Source: Sphingomonas parapaucimobilis NBRC 15100 (GTDB lineage Bacteria > Pseudomonadota > Alphaproteobacteria > Sphingomonadales > Sphingomonadaceae). Taken from it: a stretch of DNA of 64,000 nucleotides. Under the pieces are notes generated by a model that did not search any database, was not told where the DNA came from, and saw only the letters and a program-made list of their open reading frames with translations. Location: the NCBI RefSeq assembly GCF_000787715.1, contig NZ_BBPI01000068.1, forward strand, positions 62,001 to 126,000, written 5' to 3'. Within the stretch, counting starts at the first letter, position 1; every line of letters begins with the position of its first letter. Both the position numbers and the translations under genes were made by a program. Of this stretch, positions 45,913 to 54,868 are shown piece by piece.

Positions 45913-46460
45913 GCCGCCAAGCCCACCCGGTTGGCGAGCCACCCGAACACGAAGTCCTCATTTGCACTGCGCTGCCGGGCCAGCTCCAGATAGCGCGCGC
46001 CTTGTGACGAGTTCAGCCCCTTCAGCAGCACGTCTTCCGCAGCCTGCCGACCGCGCACAGCGATCAGCCGACCGAGCGCACCGACAGTGGCGGGGCCGAT
46101 GGCTCCATCTTCCACCACGTCAGCATAGTCGCGTCCCTGTCGGTTGAGCGCGTTGAGCCATTGCTGGAGCCAGCGCCGGGGCCATGTATCGCCCATGTTC
46201 ACGCCGGTATCAAACAGCTCTTCCGCGACGCGGGGGCTGATCTCCGCAACCTTGGCGAACCCAGGCTTCACGAAATACTGCTCGCGATAAATGCGTACGG
46301 CTTCCGAGCGCGGCATAGCCTTCATCGAGCCGTTGTAGCCGTTGGCGCGTGCTACCGCTGCCGTGATGCCCCACATCGTCTCGCCGCCAGCATCGGACGG
46401 GTGATTGCTGTAGCCGCCTTCCTTGCCGATCGTCGCGTCAATGATCTGGTCTACGGTCAT
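45909..46460 (-). CDS. GH108-type endolysin (N-acetylmuramidase)
   Basis: A 183-residue peptidoglycan hydrolase. The N-terminal GH108 domain shows the catalytic glutamate E14 in KEGGYSNHPSDAGG and the conserved ETMWGIT. The C-terminal part (WLNALNRQ...DGAIGPATVGAL) matches the peptidoglycan-binding domain that accompanies GH108. No signal peptide is present, so export depends on a holin. It lies among several small membrane proteins of the lysis cassette. Confidence 0.92.
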   Translation of the reverse strand: MTVDQIIDATIGKEGGYSNHPSDAGGETMWGITAAVARANGYNGSMKAMPRSEAVRIYREQYFVKPGFAKVAEISPRVAEELFDTGVNMGDTWPRRWLQQWLNALNRQGRDYADVVEDGAIGPATVGALGRLIAVRGRQAAEDVLLKGLNSSQGARYLELARQRSANEDFVFGWLANRVGLAA

Positions 46461-46777
46461 ATCTTGCCCCTGCTCTGAAGGTGTGCCGATGCATCAGCGA
46501 CCGCCTGCGCATTGCGCTGATCATGCCGCAGCTTGCGCCAGCCAAAGCCGACCCAGGCCATGAGCGCGCCATAAGTCAGGAGTGTCGTAGCCCACCCCTC
46601 GAAAGGGCTACCATGGCTCTGCCAGATGACGGGGATCGTCAGAAAGCTGCCTGCCCCCGCAAAGCCCAAGCCGCTCCGCTCAAGTGCATTGAGCAGGTGA
46701 CGAAGCCGCGTGATCAGGATGACGACGACGACTGTCAGCAAGAGACGACCGAGCGAATTTACGAGGTCCCAGATCAT
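46457..46777 (-). CDS. Phage membrane protein, lysis cassette
   Basis: A 106-residue protein with two to three hydrophobic helices (LGRLLLTVVVVILI; FAGAGSFLTIPVIW; ATTLLTYGALMAWVGFGW) and a basic C-terminal tail. Size and place upstream of the endolysin fit a holin, but it does not match a family I can name. Confidence 0.6.
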   Translation of the reverse strand: MIWDLVNSLGRLLLTVVVVILITRLRHLLNALERSGLGFAGAGSFLTIPVIWQSHGSPFEGWATTLLTYGALMAWVGFGWRKLRHDQRNAQAVADASAHLQSRGKI

Positions 46778-47094
46778 GCGGCTTCCTCCGCGCCAAACAC
46801 CTTCTCGAGGCGCTTTTTGATCCCGCGAATAATCACCGGGACGAAGGCGTTTGCACCCGTCGCTCCGATATATGTGAAGAAGCAAATAGCCCTGAGATTA
46901 TCGATCTTGATGCCCGCCAGATCGCCCACGAGGTAGGGTACGCCAAAAGCGGCAAAGCTCGACCCGACGACCAGCGTCATAATAATTTCGGACCACCGCA
47001 TGGTGCGCCAGGGCATGAACGACAGCGCCGTAACAGCGCCGGAAAGCGCCGCCATGGCAATGTACATCGCACGGTGGTCATTCTGGTCAATCAC
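46774..47094 (-). CDS. Phage membrane protein, holin candidate
   Basis: A 106-residue protein with three predicted helices (AMYIAMAALSGAVTALSFM; IIMTLVVGSSFAAFGVPYLV; AICFFTYIGATGANAFVPVI) and a basic C-terminus, a class I holin-like topology. It starts with GTG at 47094 and overlaps both neighbours. Confidence 0.65.
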   Translation of the reverse strand: MIDQNDHRAMYIAMAALSGAVTALSFMPWRTMRWSEIIMTLVVGSSFAAFGVPYLVGDLAGIKIDNLRAICFFTYIGATGANAFVPVIIRGIKKRLEKVFGAEEAA

Positions 47095-47633
47095 GAAGAC
47101 GCCTCAGCATTCCCGCGACAAAGCCGTTGGGTGCTGCGGCCCATACGACGAAGGCGGCCCCACAGACCCAACAAGCGATCACCACAGCCATTTCCTCCAA
47201 GCGTCGATAGTGCGAGCAGTGCCAGCAGCTGTATGACGAGGGAGGCGTCCAGCATCGGCTTGTAATCCAGATATTCGAGGCCGTTAGCCCACGCGACCGA
47301 CAGCATCGTCAGCTGCGCGAACCACAGGCCCCAGATGAGAGGCGACCACCACATAAGGCGGCAGCGGATGCCGACCGCGATCATGCAGAGCAGGTCAGCC
47401 AGCGCCCACATGTCCTCATGGCGGACCGGGATATCCCAGCCCCTCGCCTCGCCTGAGCCATAGACGAGGTAGGCCGGGGATAGCGGCGCGTAGATCCAGA
47501 AGCTGGCGAAAAGCAGCCAGTTGATGCCGACCGCCAAGCTCGCGAACCGCAGCTCTTCGCGCTCTTCACGCGCCAGGCAAGCGGCCATGGTGACCGCTGC
47601 ACAGGATGCACCAAAGAGCGCGAGAGATAGCAT
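47091..47633 (-). CDS. Phage membrane protein of unknown function
   Basis: A 180-residue protein with four to five hydrophobic segments (residues 1-18, 33-48, 80-115, 125-145) and an Arg-rich C-terminus. It is not a recognised lysis protein. Its ATG overlaps the upstream stop (TAATG), so it is part of the late operon. Confidence 0.6.
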   Translation of the reverse strand: MLSLALFGASCAAVTMAACLAREEREELRFASLAVGINWLLFASFWIYAPLSPAYLVYGSGEARGWDIPVRHEDMWALADLLCMIAVGIRCRLMWWSPLIWGLWFAQLTMLSVAWANGLEYLDYKPMLDASLVIQLLALLALSTLGGNGCGDRLLGLWGRLRRMGRSTQRLCRGNAEASS

Positions 47634-47845
47634 TACGGCAGCTTCGGCTTCGGGCCGGGCTGGGTAGGATTCGTCGTCCCACCGCCACCACTGAGCGGCT
47701 GCACGATCGCGTCGTCATCGCCCGCGTCCAGCACGCCGTCACGGCATTCATCCCGGAATCGCTCACGCAGTCGCTCGCGCTTCGCTTCGTCCGTCTCGGT
47801 GGCGATTTGCTCCGCCAGATGCTGGCAGTGCTGCGGATGGTCCAT
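47633..47845 (-). CDS. Phage hypothetical protein
   Basis: A 70-residue charged protein (helical ATETDEAKRERLRERFRDEC, then a Gly/Thr/Pro-rich tail). The start at 47845 is preferred to 47851 because AGGAG lies 7 nt before it but only 1 nt before the other. Unknown. Confidence 0.5.
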   Translation of the reverse strand: MDHPQHCQHLAEQIATETDEAKRERLRERFRDECRDGVLDAGDDDAIVQPLSGGGGTTNPTQPGPKPKLP

Positions 47846-47882
47846 TTTCATTCTCCTAGCTGGGTAGCGCCCAGCCGTCGCA

Positions 47883-48107
47883 TCAGGAAGCCGAAATATT
47901 CAAGGTAACGGTTTGACCAATTCTGAACATTGAGGATAACTCGTTGTCAGAAATGATTGGCCCCAGCATAATGTAGCCGCTTCGGCTCATAGGCTCTTGT
48001 CCAACGTTCAGATAAACGACAATACCGTGAACTTGTTGAGGAACCCCCTCTGTAAATTCAGTTTCTATGACTGGATCAATCCGGCCGACAGTTGCGACTA
48101 TATTCAT
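47883..48107 (-). CDS. Phage hypothetical protein downstream of the tail spike
   Basis: A 74-residue beta-rich protein (HGIVVYLNVGQEPM, MFRIGQTVTLNI). AGGAG lies 6 nt before its ATG. Base composition is lower in GC than its neighbours, like the spike gene upstream. It might be a spike-associated protein; no family recognised. Confidence 0.55.
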   Translation of the reverse strand: MNIVATVGRIDPVIETEFTEGVPQQVHGIVVYLNVGQEPMSRSGYIMLGPIISDNELSSMFRIGQTVTLNISAS

Positions 48108-48119
48108 TGCTTGCTCCTA

Positions 48120-50288
48120 TCAAACGATTTTGACCCGCCAACGTACGCGTGCCCCGGCAGGGGCAGCCGTACCAAAGCGAATATTCGCGCTGGTTGGCGT
48201 TGGGTTGTCCATGCCAACGGACGTCGCCCAATTTGGCGCTAAGAGGTCAGTTACGACTTCGTAACCGTACTGAGCCGAAACAGCATAGGAGATCGACACT
48301 TCCGTAGCTCCAGATGCCACGGTGGCAACACCTTCTGCGAACCACGTCACACCATCCATGCTGTCGAGGTAGATATAGCGGTGCCTGCCGAAAAAGCCGA
48401 GCGTATCGAATACCGGCGTATTGTGTCGGCGGTTCCTATTTCCAGCATTTAGCGTGATGTTCTCAACCACTGAAGCCATATCAACAAATTCGCAGCCGTC
48501 TAAGGCTATGAATTGCTTTGTCGAATCGCGTCCCCACATGGAAATAGCGCCGCGCATGAAGGTGGTATTGCTAACCTTGAGAGAGCACCCCTCGTTCGCG
48601 CCCTCTCCGAGCTTGCGCTTCATGTCGATCGGATAGGTCACATCCTCAAAGAAGCATTCATCAATCGAAAAACCTGCTATCGTACCGTGAATGCCGCCGT
48701 CATTCGGACTTTCAAGCTGGATGCCACTGGTGTCGATTGGACCACCTGGCACGGGGTTGTCTGCCGATTTCCAGCCCAGAAAGTGCGTTCGCCCGAAAAT
48801 GTGGAAATTCCAGAATGGCGCGGACCGATTGGCTTCGCGGTAAATATGGATGCAGGCTGGTATCGCACCGCTTACCGGCTGCTTTCCAATGTAAAACTGG
48901 CACGCGTTGATAAAAAAGTGATCTTCGTTCTCATCGGCTTCCCAATGCAGGATGATGTCCAGCGCAAAGTTGTTAACGTTCACGAAGACGTGATCGAACG
49001 ATGTCCACTGAACCCAGTTCGTTCGGATCCCGTCAATAACGGCGCCGGGACCGGCGCTGAATGGACCGACGTCGAGTTCTGACAGTACAGCATTGTCGCA
49101 ATGTTCGAGATACAGACAGGATTGAGAATAAAGCCCGTCCGGTTTAATGCCAATGCCATGCAGGCGCGGGAATAGCACTTTCCCATCTGCCGTCCTAATA
49201 GGTCGCCCATCGGCTTCATGCCCGACAATCGTTGCAGTGCCGAGAACGATTTTCGCGCCTTGCCGACCTGACAACATTGAGGCAGATTTTCCCTCGCCGA
49301 TGATCGTGGCAAAGTGACTTGTCACGCGCAAATCCTGGGAAAACACAAAGGAACCACGTGGGACATTTAGCGTCCGGCCTTCGCGCTCGTTCAGCCATGC
49401 GAACGCGGCCAGCATTGCCGCCGTGCTATCCGAACCATCACCTTTCGCACCGAAATGCGTTACATCGGTGACGCGCTCATCTTTCTCAAACCAGGCACCG
49501 TTGCGGGACTGCCGACGCCAACGCGTGGCAACGAAAGGGCCGGGGCCGGTCAGCCGATTGTAACGACCGCCGCCGATACCCTTCGTATCGTAACCACCGG
49601 TCTCGATAGCGTCATAGGCTTGCCCGACGATCGTCCGAGATAGCCTGTCGAAAGTAGGCACGTAGAGCGACGTATCCTGAACGGCAGCTGCTTGGCTGGC
49701 GGGAATATTGTTCAGCGCGACCACATCGACATCGTTGACGTCTGCGCTGAAATCGCCCTGCACCAAGGTATAGGTGCTGGGATTTGTTGTGTCTGCGCGG
49801 ATGAAACTTGCGTTCGTTGGGTCAGCAGCCTTGAATGCGGGAAGCGATGGGTACGTGCTGTTGGCGGGGCCGGTGGGGCCTTCAAAGCTATTCGGCACCG
49901 CCATCGTCGGGTTGCCACCGCTATCGAAGCCGAGCAGCTTATTCTGCCGCTGATCAGCCGGGGGGAGCGTCCCGCCGTCCTCGTTCACCGGAACGATTAG
50001 CGCGCGCTGTTTCAGCTGAAGCGTGTCCACCATCGTGATATTCGTACGGCTGATCTCGACCGCGCCCGTCATCACGCGGATGTTGTATTTGCCGTCACCG
50101 ATGTAGAACGCAAAATAGCCCAGCTGATCGGTGAGGATCGGTTGCGAAAGCGGCGTCGTGCCTGCCTCATCCGCAAAGATCGTCGCCAGCGCGGGCGTGT
50201 CCGTATCTGCCGTGTAAACGGTGACCTGAGCGCCATAGATGGGCTTGCCGTCGACCTGGCTGGAGACGGTGTTGTCGTACTTCAGCAT
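48120..50288 (-). CDS. Tail spike protein with pectate-lyase-like beta-helix
   Basis: A 722-residue receptor-binding protein. Residues 1-90 form a small beta domain (KPIYGAQVTVYTADTD) typical of virion-anchoring N-termini. A linker follows, then a right-handed beta-helix starting at VTHFGAKGDGSDSTAAMLAA (residue 276), the pectate lyase superfamily motif. Such spikes often degrade capsule or O-antigen. The C-terminal part is lower in GC, suggesting exchange of the receptor-specific region. Confidence 0.85.
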   Translation of the reverse strand: MLKYDNTVSSQVDGKPIYGAQVTVYTADTDTPALATIFADEAGTTPLSQPILTDQLGYFAFYIGDGKYNIRVMTGAVEISRTNITMVDTLQLKQRALIVPVNEDGGTLPPADQRQNKLLGFDSGGNPTMAVPNSFEGPTGPANSTYPSLPAFKAADPTNASFIRADTTNPSTYTLVQGDFSADVNDVDVVALNNIPASQAAAVQDTSLYVPTFDRLSRTIVGQAYDAIETGGYDTKGIGGGRYNRLTGPGPFVATRWRRQSRNGAWFEKDERVTDVTHFGAKGDGSDSTAAMLAAFAWLNEREGRTLNVPRGSFVFSQDLRVTSHFATIIGEGKSASMLSGRQGAKIVLGTATIVGHEADGRPIRTADGKVLFPRLHGIGIKPDGLYSQSCLYLEHCDNAVLSELDVGPFSAGPGAVIDGIRTNWVQWTSFDHVFVNVNNFALDIILHWEADENEDHFFINACQFYIGKQPVSGAIPACIHIYREANRSAPFWNFHIFGRTHFLGWKSADNPVPGGPIDTSGIQLESPNDGGIHGTIAGFSIDECFFEDVTYPIDMKRKLGEGANEGCSLKVSNTTFMRGAISMWGRDSTKQFIALDGCEFVDMASVVENITLNAGNRNRRHNTPVFDTLGFFGRHRYIYLDSMDGVTWFAEGVATVASGATEVSISYAVSAQYGYEVVTDLLAPNWATSVGMDNPTPTSANIRFGTAAPAGARVRWRVKIV

Positions 50289-50731
50289 CAGGCGCCGCTT
50301 TCACGATAGATGTTGATGGGCACCGTGACCGACTGGCTAAGGCCGTTGCTATCGGTGACGGTGCAGGTGGCCGATCCGTCAATTTCACCAGCGATCGCCG
50401 GAGGGTTCCCGCCGAATGAGGTAGCGGCAGACGTAGGGCTGTTGACGAAGATGCCGCTGCTCGGCATCCACGAATAGGTATAGGGGGCCGTGCCGCCCTC
50501 CACCGCGACCTGCACCGTGTTGGTGTAGATCGGTCCGGTTCGGTTCATGCCGAAGCCGCTGGCGCTATCGGGGGACGCGGACAGACGAAGGCCGCGCCGG
50601 TAGAACTGCGACAGGCCATTGACTGTGCGGATCATCATGCGGTCGACCGACATCAGCGCGCCATCCGACTTGCGGGCGCGCACTTCCGTTGCGGTGCGCA
50701 GTGTCGCGGTATCGCGCAGCCGCAGCGTCAC
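50288..50731 (-). CDS. Tail-associated protein with Ig/PKD-like domain
   Basis: A 147-residue protein. The N-terminus holds RKSDGALMSVDRMMIR, and residues 65-145 (TNTVQVAVEGGTAPYTYSWM, then TCTVTDSNGLSQSVTVPI) have the alternating pattern of a PKD/Ig-like beta sandwich common on phage surfaces. It starts with GTG at 50731 and is coupled to genes on both sides. Confidence 0.65.
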   Translation of the reverse strand: MTLRLRDTATLRTATEVRARKSDGALMSVDRMMIRTVNGLSQFYRRGLRLSASPDSASGFGMNRTGPIYTNTVQVAVEGGTAPYTYSWMPSSGIFVNSPTSAATSFGGNPPAIAGEIDGSATCTVTDSNGLSQSVTVPINIYRESGA

Positions 50732-51099
50732 GAGAGGATAATCCAGATATCGCCTGGCTGGCTGGTCGGGTCAGCAGCCCCCGCCGCAGTCACGAAGATG
50801 CGCCCCGAAGTGAAAGCGGCAGTCGTGTGGTAGACATGCGGACCAGCCCCCTGGCGTACCAAATTGCCAGTCATTTGGTCAGCGCCTTCGGTGCCAACGG
50901 CCTTTAGCGCAGTACGCGCGTCAGCGATCGTGTTAGATGCGAAGAACGTGCCAAGCGTGCGACTGAACGCAGCGCGAAGCTGCGCCATGATCTCGCGGCC
51001 CATGTTGTTGAGGTTGCCCGGCGGGCAGTTCTCACCAATGAACACGGACCCTACGGTCGTGTTCTGGCTCGCATCTGTGTTCCAATCGCTGAAGGCCAA
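50728..51099 (-). CDS. Tail fibre/structural protein
   Basis: A 123-residue protein whose N-terminus (AFSDWNTDASQNTTVGSVFI, GENCPPGNLNNMGREIMAQL) and C-terminal QPGDIWIIL recur in phage tail fibre proteins. It starts with TTG at 51099, GGAG 7 nt upstream. The divergent plus-strand pair starts 134 bases away. Confidence 0.65.
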   Translation of the reverse strand: MAFSDWNTDASQNTTVGSVFIGENCPPGNLNNMGREIMAQLRAAFSRTLGTFFASNTIADARTALKAVGTEGADQMTGNLVRQGAGPHVYHTTAAFTSGRIFVTAAGAADPTSQPGDIWIILS

Positions 51100-51232
51100 C
51101 GCGTATCTCCGTTTCGTCTGGGGAAACGGCTGCGCGAGCGCTGGGCCTGTGTCGGTTTACTTACAGGATGTTGGGGCGGGGCGCAAGGATTAGTGGGTTT
51201 CCCGTAGGGCTGGAATGGGGTAGGATGAGGGT

Positions 51233-51541
51233 ATGACAATGATGCGCGACGCAATGCTGATAGCTCTGCTCGGCTTCTCTATAGGTGGCTGCGCTGATCG
51301 GTCAGCCACTGACGAACAAAATGCTTTTGAAACATATGTCGCGAAGCATCAGATTGGACAATCTGTCGACCAATGGATTGAAACAAAAAGCGTTGTGACG
51401 GGGCAGTGGGATAGGACTGCTTTGGTGTTCGGCTACATCAACGATGATCTATCCGAATGCCAAAAAGCCTTATCTGGCTTTAAGCAAGCGAACCCAGCAC
51501 GCGAGTATAGGTGCGCCCCAGCGCAAATTTTGCCGAAATGA
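51233..51541 (+). CDS. Putative prophage lipoprotein (moron)
   Basis: A 102-residue protein with a lipoprotein signal: hydrophobic ALLGFSIGGC with lipobox Cys at about residue 20. The mature part has two further cysteines (SECQKAL; YRCAPAQ). It lies on the strand opposite to the late operon and is less GC-rich. Its TGA overlaps the next ATG. Prophage lipoproteins of this size often block superinfection; that role is inferred. Confidence 0.65.
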   Translation: MTMMRDAMLIALLGFSIGGCADRSATDEQNAFETYVAKHQIGQSVDQWIETKSVVTGQWDRTALVFGYINDDLSECQKALSGFKQANPAREYRCAPAQILPK

Positions 51542-51807
51542 CATGGATAAACGCAATCCAGATCATGGGCAGCGTCATGATTGGCAATTTTCTGCTGTTT
51601 TCGCTGGATCGGTATAGTGCATGGAAAAAGTCACGGCATATCGTGACGGCAAGTCGGGATTGGCGTGGACGCTATGTACCAGACCTAAAAATTAAGCGGC
51701 TTGAACGCTGCGTAGTTCTGTCTGTTGTGTCTATCTGCATTTTCTGCGCCATCTACGGATATATAGCGATTGACGCGATGATCACTGCCCAGCACCAGCA
51801 CGGTTGA
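51538..51807 (+). CDS. Putative prophage two-helix membrane protein (moron)
   Basis: An 89-residue protein with two transmembrane helices (IQIMGSVMIGNFLLFSLD; CVVLSVVSICIFCAIYGYIAI) around a basic loop. It is coupled to the lipoprotein gene by an ATGA overlap and overlaps the stop of the convergent ejection gene by 26 bases. No family recognised. Confidence 0.6.
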   Translation: MTWINAIQIMGSVMIGNFLLFSLDRYSAWKKSRHIVTASRDWRGRYVPDLKIKRLERCVVLSVVSICIFCAIYGYIAIDAMITAQHQHG

Positions 51808-54800
51808 CGCTGTTCGTCGCAAACCCGTTGAACATCATCCCCAGCCGCTTCGGCCGCGACGCTTCGACCAGCGCCTGCCAATCGACATAACGTCCCATTA
51901 CATCATCAAGAGACGACAACGCGGCGCGTGGGTTGGTGTCGAACAGCAACGGCGCCAGCGCTTCCGCCTTAGCCTCAGCCTGCTTCCCCATCCCGAGCGC
52001 CAGACGATCGCGCGCCCACGTACCAGCAACTCGGGCGGCAGTACCCGGTAGCGATGCCCCGCCAGTCGCTAGTGCGGCACCTGCGTGCAGCGAGCCTTCC
52101 AGCAGCGGATTGGTCGAGAAATTGGCATCCGCAATCTGATTACGGGCGGTGCGCGAGTTGCCGAGAATTGCGTTCGTCGTCTGCTGCAAGCCGCCCTCAA
52201 TGTCGCGGGTACGCAGGAGGCGCGGCACGTTCGCATTGCTGTCGTACAGCGTATCAAGCCGCGCTCGCATGGCAGGCGTGCCCAGCGTAGCCTCAAACGG
52301 GTTGGCATTGTCACGCATACCAGCAGCGCGTTTCAGAAGCGAGTCTTGAAAGCCAAGCCGCATTTGGCCAAGGTGCTCTGGCGTCTGCCGCCCGACCTGC
52401 ACCGCAAGCTGATCGGTGGGGAGCGTATAAGCATCCTGCCCACGGATGAGTGCGTCACGCGACGCGACCGGCCCCTGATACACGCCTCGCGCCTGAGCAT
52501 AGGTGGGGTTCAGGCGGTCCAACTCCGACAGCAGATTGTTCTTGACGCCGTTCTGCGCCCGGCCCGCCTCATCAAGGACCAGCCGGTTGGTGATCGGGTT
52601 GCGGTATTGCTCCAGCACGTCGTCCATGCCGCGCTTCACATAGTCGAGCGTCTGCGTGGTGTACCCAGGCTGACGCATGGCTTCCCCGGCGCGCGGGGCG
52701 GCATTGAACAACGCCTCTGCCTGCCGCAGGCCTTCACGGGCGTTTGCGACACGGGTGCGAACGCTGTCCAAGCTCCCCGCCGGGCTATCGCGTGCCTCGC
52801 GATACGCCGCCTGCGCCGCGTCAAGGTCAGCGCGGGCGCGGGCAACGGCGTCGATCTGCTGCGTCGGAACGGGGTTCAGCCGCACGGTGCCGTCCGCCTC
52901 CTGAACGAACCCCATTTCCACCGGGTTGCGGCGCTCATTGGCAGCGATCGTGCGGGCGCGACCGGTTGCACTACGCCCGAACGGCGTGTTCAGCAGGCTC
53001 TCCAGCTCCGGCGTCGACGTGACCGGCTGGCGGTATGCCTGCTCGTACAGCGGAGCCGCTGCCGCCTGTGCCTGGCGGGTCAGGTCGTCGCTCATCTGCG
53101 GGATGTTGGCGGACGGCCCTAAGTCGCGCTCCACCGAGCTGACGAAACGGTCATACTGCCCCCGGTTACGCGGGATCAGCGCGTCTTCCGCGATCTGGGA
53201 AGCAGCAGGCGAGCGACGAACCGCAGCACCGCCAAGTTCGCGCAAGGCGGGGTTGGTGTCGACCAGCGACATAGGAATGCCGAGGTCAACAGCTTCCGTC
53301 AGTGGCGTGCGGATGTTGTCCGCGCCAATACGGTTGATTGTGTTGGCTGCGATCGTATCAGCGGCATTCAGTGGCGCAGCGGAGGGCAAGGGCGCGCGAC
53401 CGAAATAGCTGCGGACGGCATTGGTCGCGGCCTGTCCAGGCTGAGTGCGAATTGCGGCGCCGATGCCCTTTGCGGCGAGATCGCCAAGTTTCTGCCCCGC
53501 TAGGCCAGTGGCAGCACCTAAACCAACCCCCAGAAAGCGGTTATCATTGTTTTCGAGCGCCCCCGATGCAGCTCCGTATGCAGCGCTGCCAAGGTATGGG
53601 GAGAAGCGAGCGCCAAGACCCAAGGCGCGCACGCCAGACCCGGCACCTAGGAAGCCTAAACCGCCCCCGACTAGGTTGCCTGCGAGTGACGACTTCCAGT
53701 TCGCCTCCGAAAGCGCACCCTTGGCTGCGTTGGCCTCCGCAATCGCTTGGCCAACTGGCATGCCCGTGAAAGCAGCCCGCCCGAGGCCAAATAGCTCATC
53801 CGCCGCCCCACCGGTTAGGCCATTCGTAAGGCCCACTGAGGCAGCGGCAACTGGCGAGCTGGAAACTTTCTCCCATGCACTGTTTTCAACCGTCCTCGTC
53901 GCGTCGCCATAGCTGCCCATGTAGTTTGGGTTCTGCTGGAAATGCTGACGGGCCGCATCAAACGACTTTTGCTCGACAGGCGCGTAGCCGAGGTTGGCCA
54001 ACGTCGTGTTCAGCGTGTCAAGACTGCCACCTTGACGCACCACGCGGTCAATGATGCTTGACGCAACCGGATCGCGTTCTTGGCGGCTTGCGCCAGTCGC
54101 AGCTTCAAAACGTCCGGTGGCGATAGCGCCAGGAACGGGCTTGCGATTTCGCTTTGAAGGGTCAATATCCCCCTCTATATCAATGCCGCCAGCACCCTTG
54201 TACGCGCGTTTGTAGAGGTCAATGACCCTCTGGACATTGCGCTGATACTGATCGTCGGACTGCCCCGTTTCCAAGTTCGAAAGACTGCTCGCCAGAGCCT
54301 GGAAGTCGCTGTTCGAAAGCGGCGTCAGAGGGTTCTTCCCGCCGTTCTCTCGCGCCATTTCCATGATGCGGGTCAATGCACCCGCATTCTTCAGCGTTTC
54401 AGTATCTTGCGCTAAATCATAAGCCGGTGTGCCGCCGATGCGCCCTGCAATTCCAGCACCAAACCCTGTGGTAAACCAACCATCGCGCGACCGCTGCTGA
54501 AGGCTGCGCGCTAGCTTGATCTTATCAATAGCCTCCGCACGAACAGCCGCCAATTCGTCTGGCGCCTTCTTCCCGCCGTTTTCACGTTCGGCTTTAGCGG
54601 CATCCGCAACTGCCTTGCGCGCATCGGCTTCTGCCTTAAGTTTCGTTGCCTCCCAAGTCGCTGCGTCCTGCTGATACTGCTGATTGGCACGACGTGCCTG
54701 AATGATAGCCGCATCAGCCGCCCGCGCGTCGGCATTGGCAGCGCGATCGTCTGCATTCGAGGCCCGCTCATCCCGACGCACCGCCAGCGGGTCGCGGTTG

Positions 54801-54868
54801 GTCGTGAACGTGTTGAACGGATTGCTGGCGGCAGCATCATCAAACTGGTCGAAAGGGTTCTTTTGCAT
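51782..54868 (-). CDS. Large virion DNA-ejection protein
   Basis: A 1028-residue protein. The N-terminal 120 residues are an Asp/Ala-rich coiled coil (RRDERASNADDRAANADARA). The middle (about 340-460) is Gly/Ala-rich and hydrophobic (LAGNLVGGGLGFLGAGSGVR; LGVGLGAATGLAG), as in proteins that insert into the host envelope during DNA injection (P22 gp16/gp20, T7 gp16 analogues). The C-terminal half is helical. No transglycosylase motif was seen. Position between ejection and tail genes supports the role. Confidence 0.7.
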   Translation of the reverse strand: MQKNPFDQFDDAAASNPFNTFTTNRDPLAVRRDERASNADDRAANADARAADAAIIQARRANQQYQQDAATWEATKLKAEADARKAVADAAKAERENGGKKAPDELAAVRAEAIDKIKLARSLQQRSRDGWFTTGFGAGIAGRIGGTPAYDLAQDTETLKNAGALTRIMEMARENGGKNPLTPLSNSDFQALASSLSNLETGQSDDQYQRNVQRVIDLYKRAYKGAGGIDIEGDIDPSKRNRKPVPGAIATGRFEAATGASRQERDPVASSIIDRVVRQGGSLDTLNTTLANLGYAPVEQKSFDAARQHFQQNPNYMGSYGDATRTVENSAWEKVSSSPVAAASVGLTNGLTGGAADELFGLGRAAFTGMPVGQAIAEANAAKGALSEANWKSSLAGNLVGGGLGFLGAGSGVRALGLGARFSPYLGSAAYGAASGALENNDNRFLGVGLGAATGLAGQKLGDLAAKGIGAAIRTQPGQAATNAVRSYFGRAPLPSAAPLNAADTIAANTINRIGADNIRTPLTEAVDLGIPMSLVDTNPALRELGGAAVRRSPAASQIAEDALIPRNRGQYDRFVSSVERDLGPSANIPQMSDDLTRQAQAAAAPLYEQAYRQPVTSTPELESLLNTPFGRSATGRARTIAANERRNPVEMGFVQEADGTVRLNPVPTQQIDAVARARADLDAAQAAYREARDSPAGSLDSVRTRVANAREGLRQAEALFNAAPRAGEAMRQPGYTTQTLDYVKRGMDDVLEQYRNPITNRLVLDEAGRAQNGVKNNLLSELDRLNPTYAQARGVYQGPVASRDALIRGQDAYTLPTDQLAVQVGRQTPEHLGQMRLGFQDSLLKRAAGMRDNANPFEATLGTPAMRARLDTLYDSNANVPRLLRTRDIEGGLQQTTNAILGNSRTARNQIADANFSTNPLLEGSLHAGAALATGGASLPGTAARVAGTWARDRLALGMGKQAEAKAEALAPLLFDTNPRAALSSLDDVMGRYVDWQALVEASRPKRLGMMFNGFATNSVNRAGAGQ

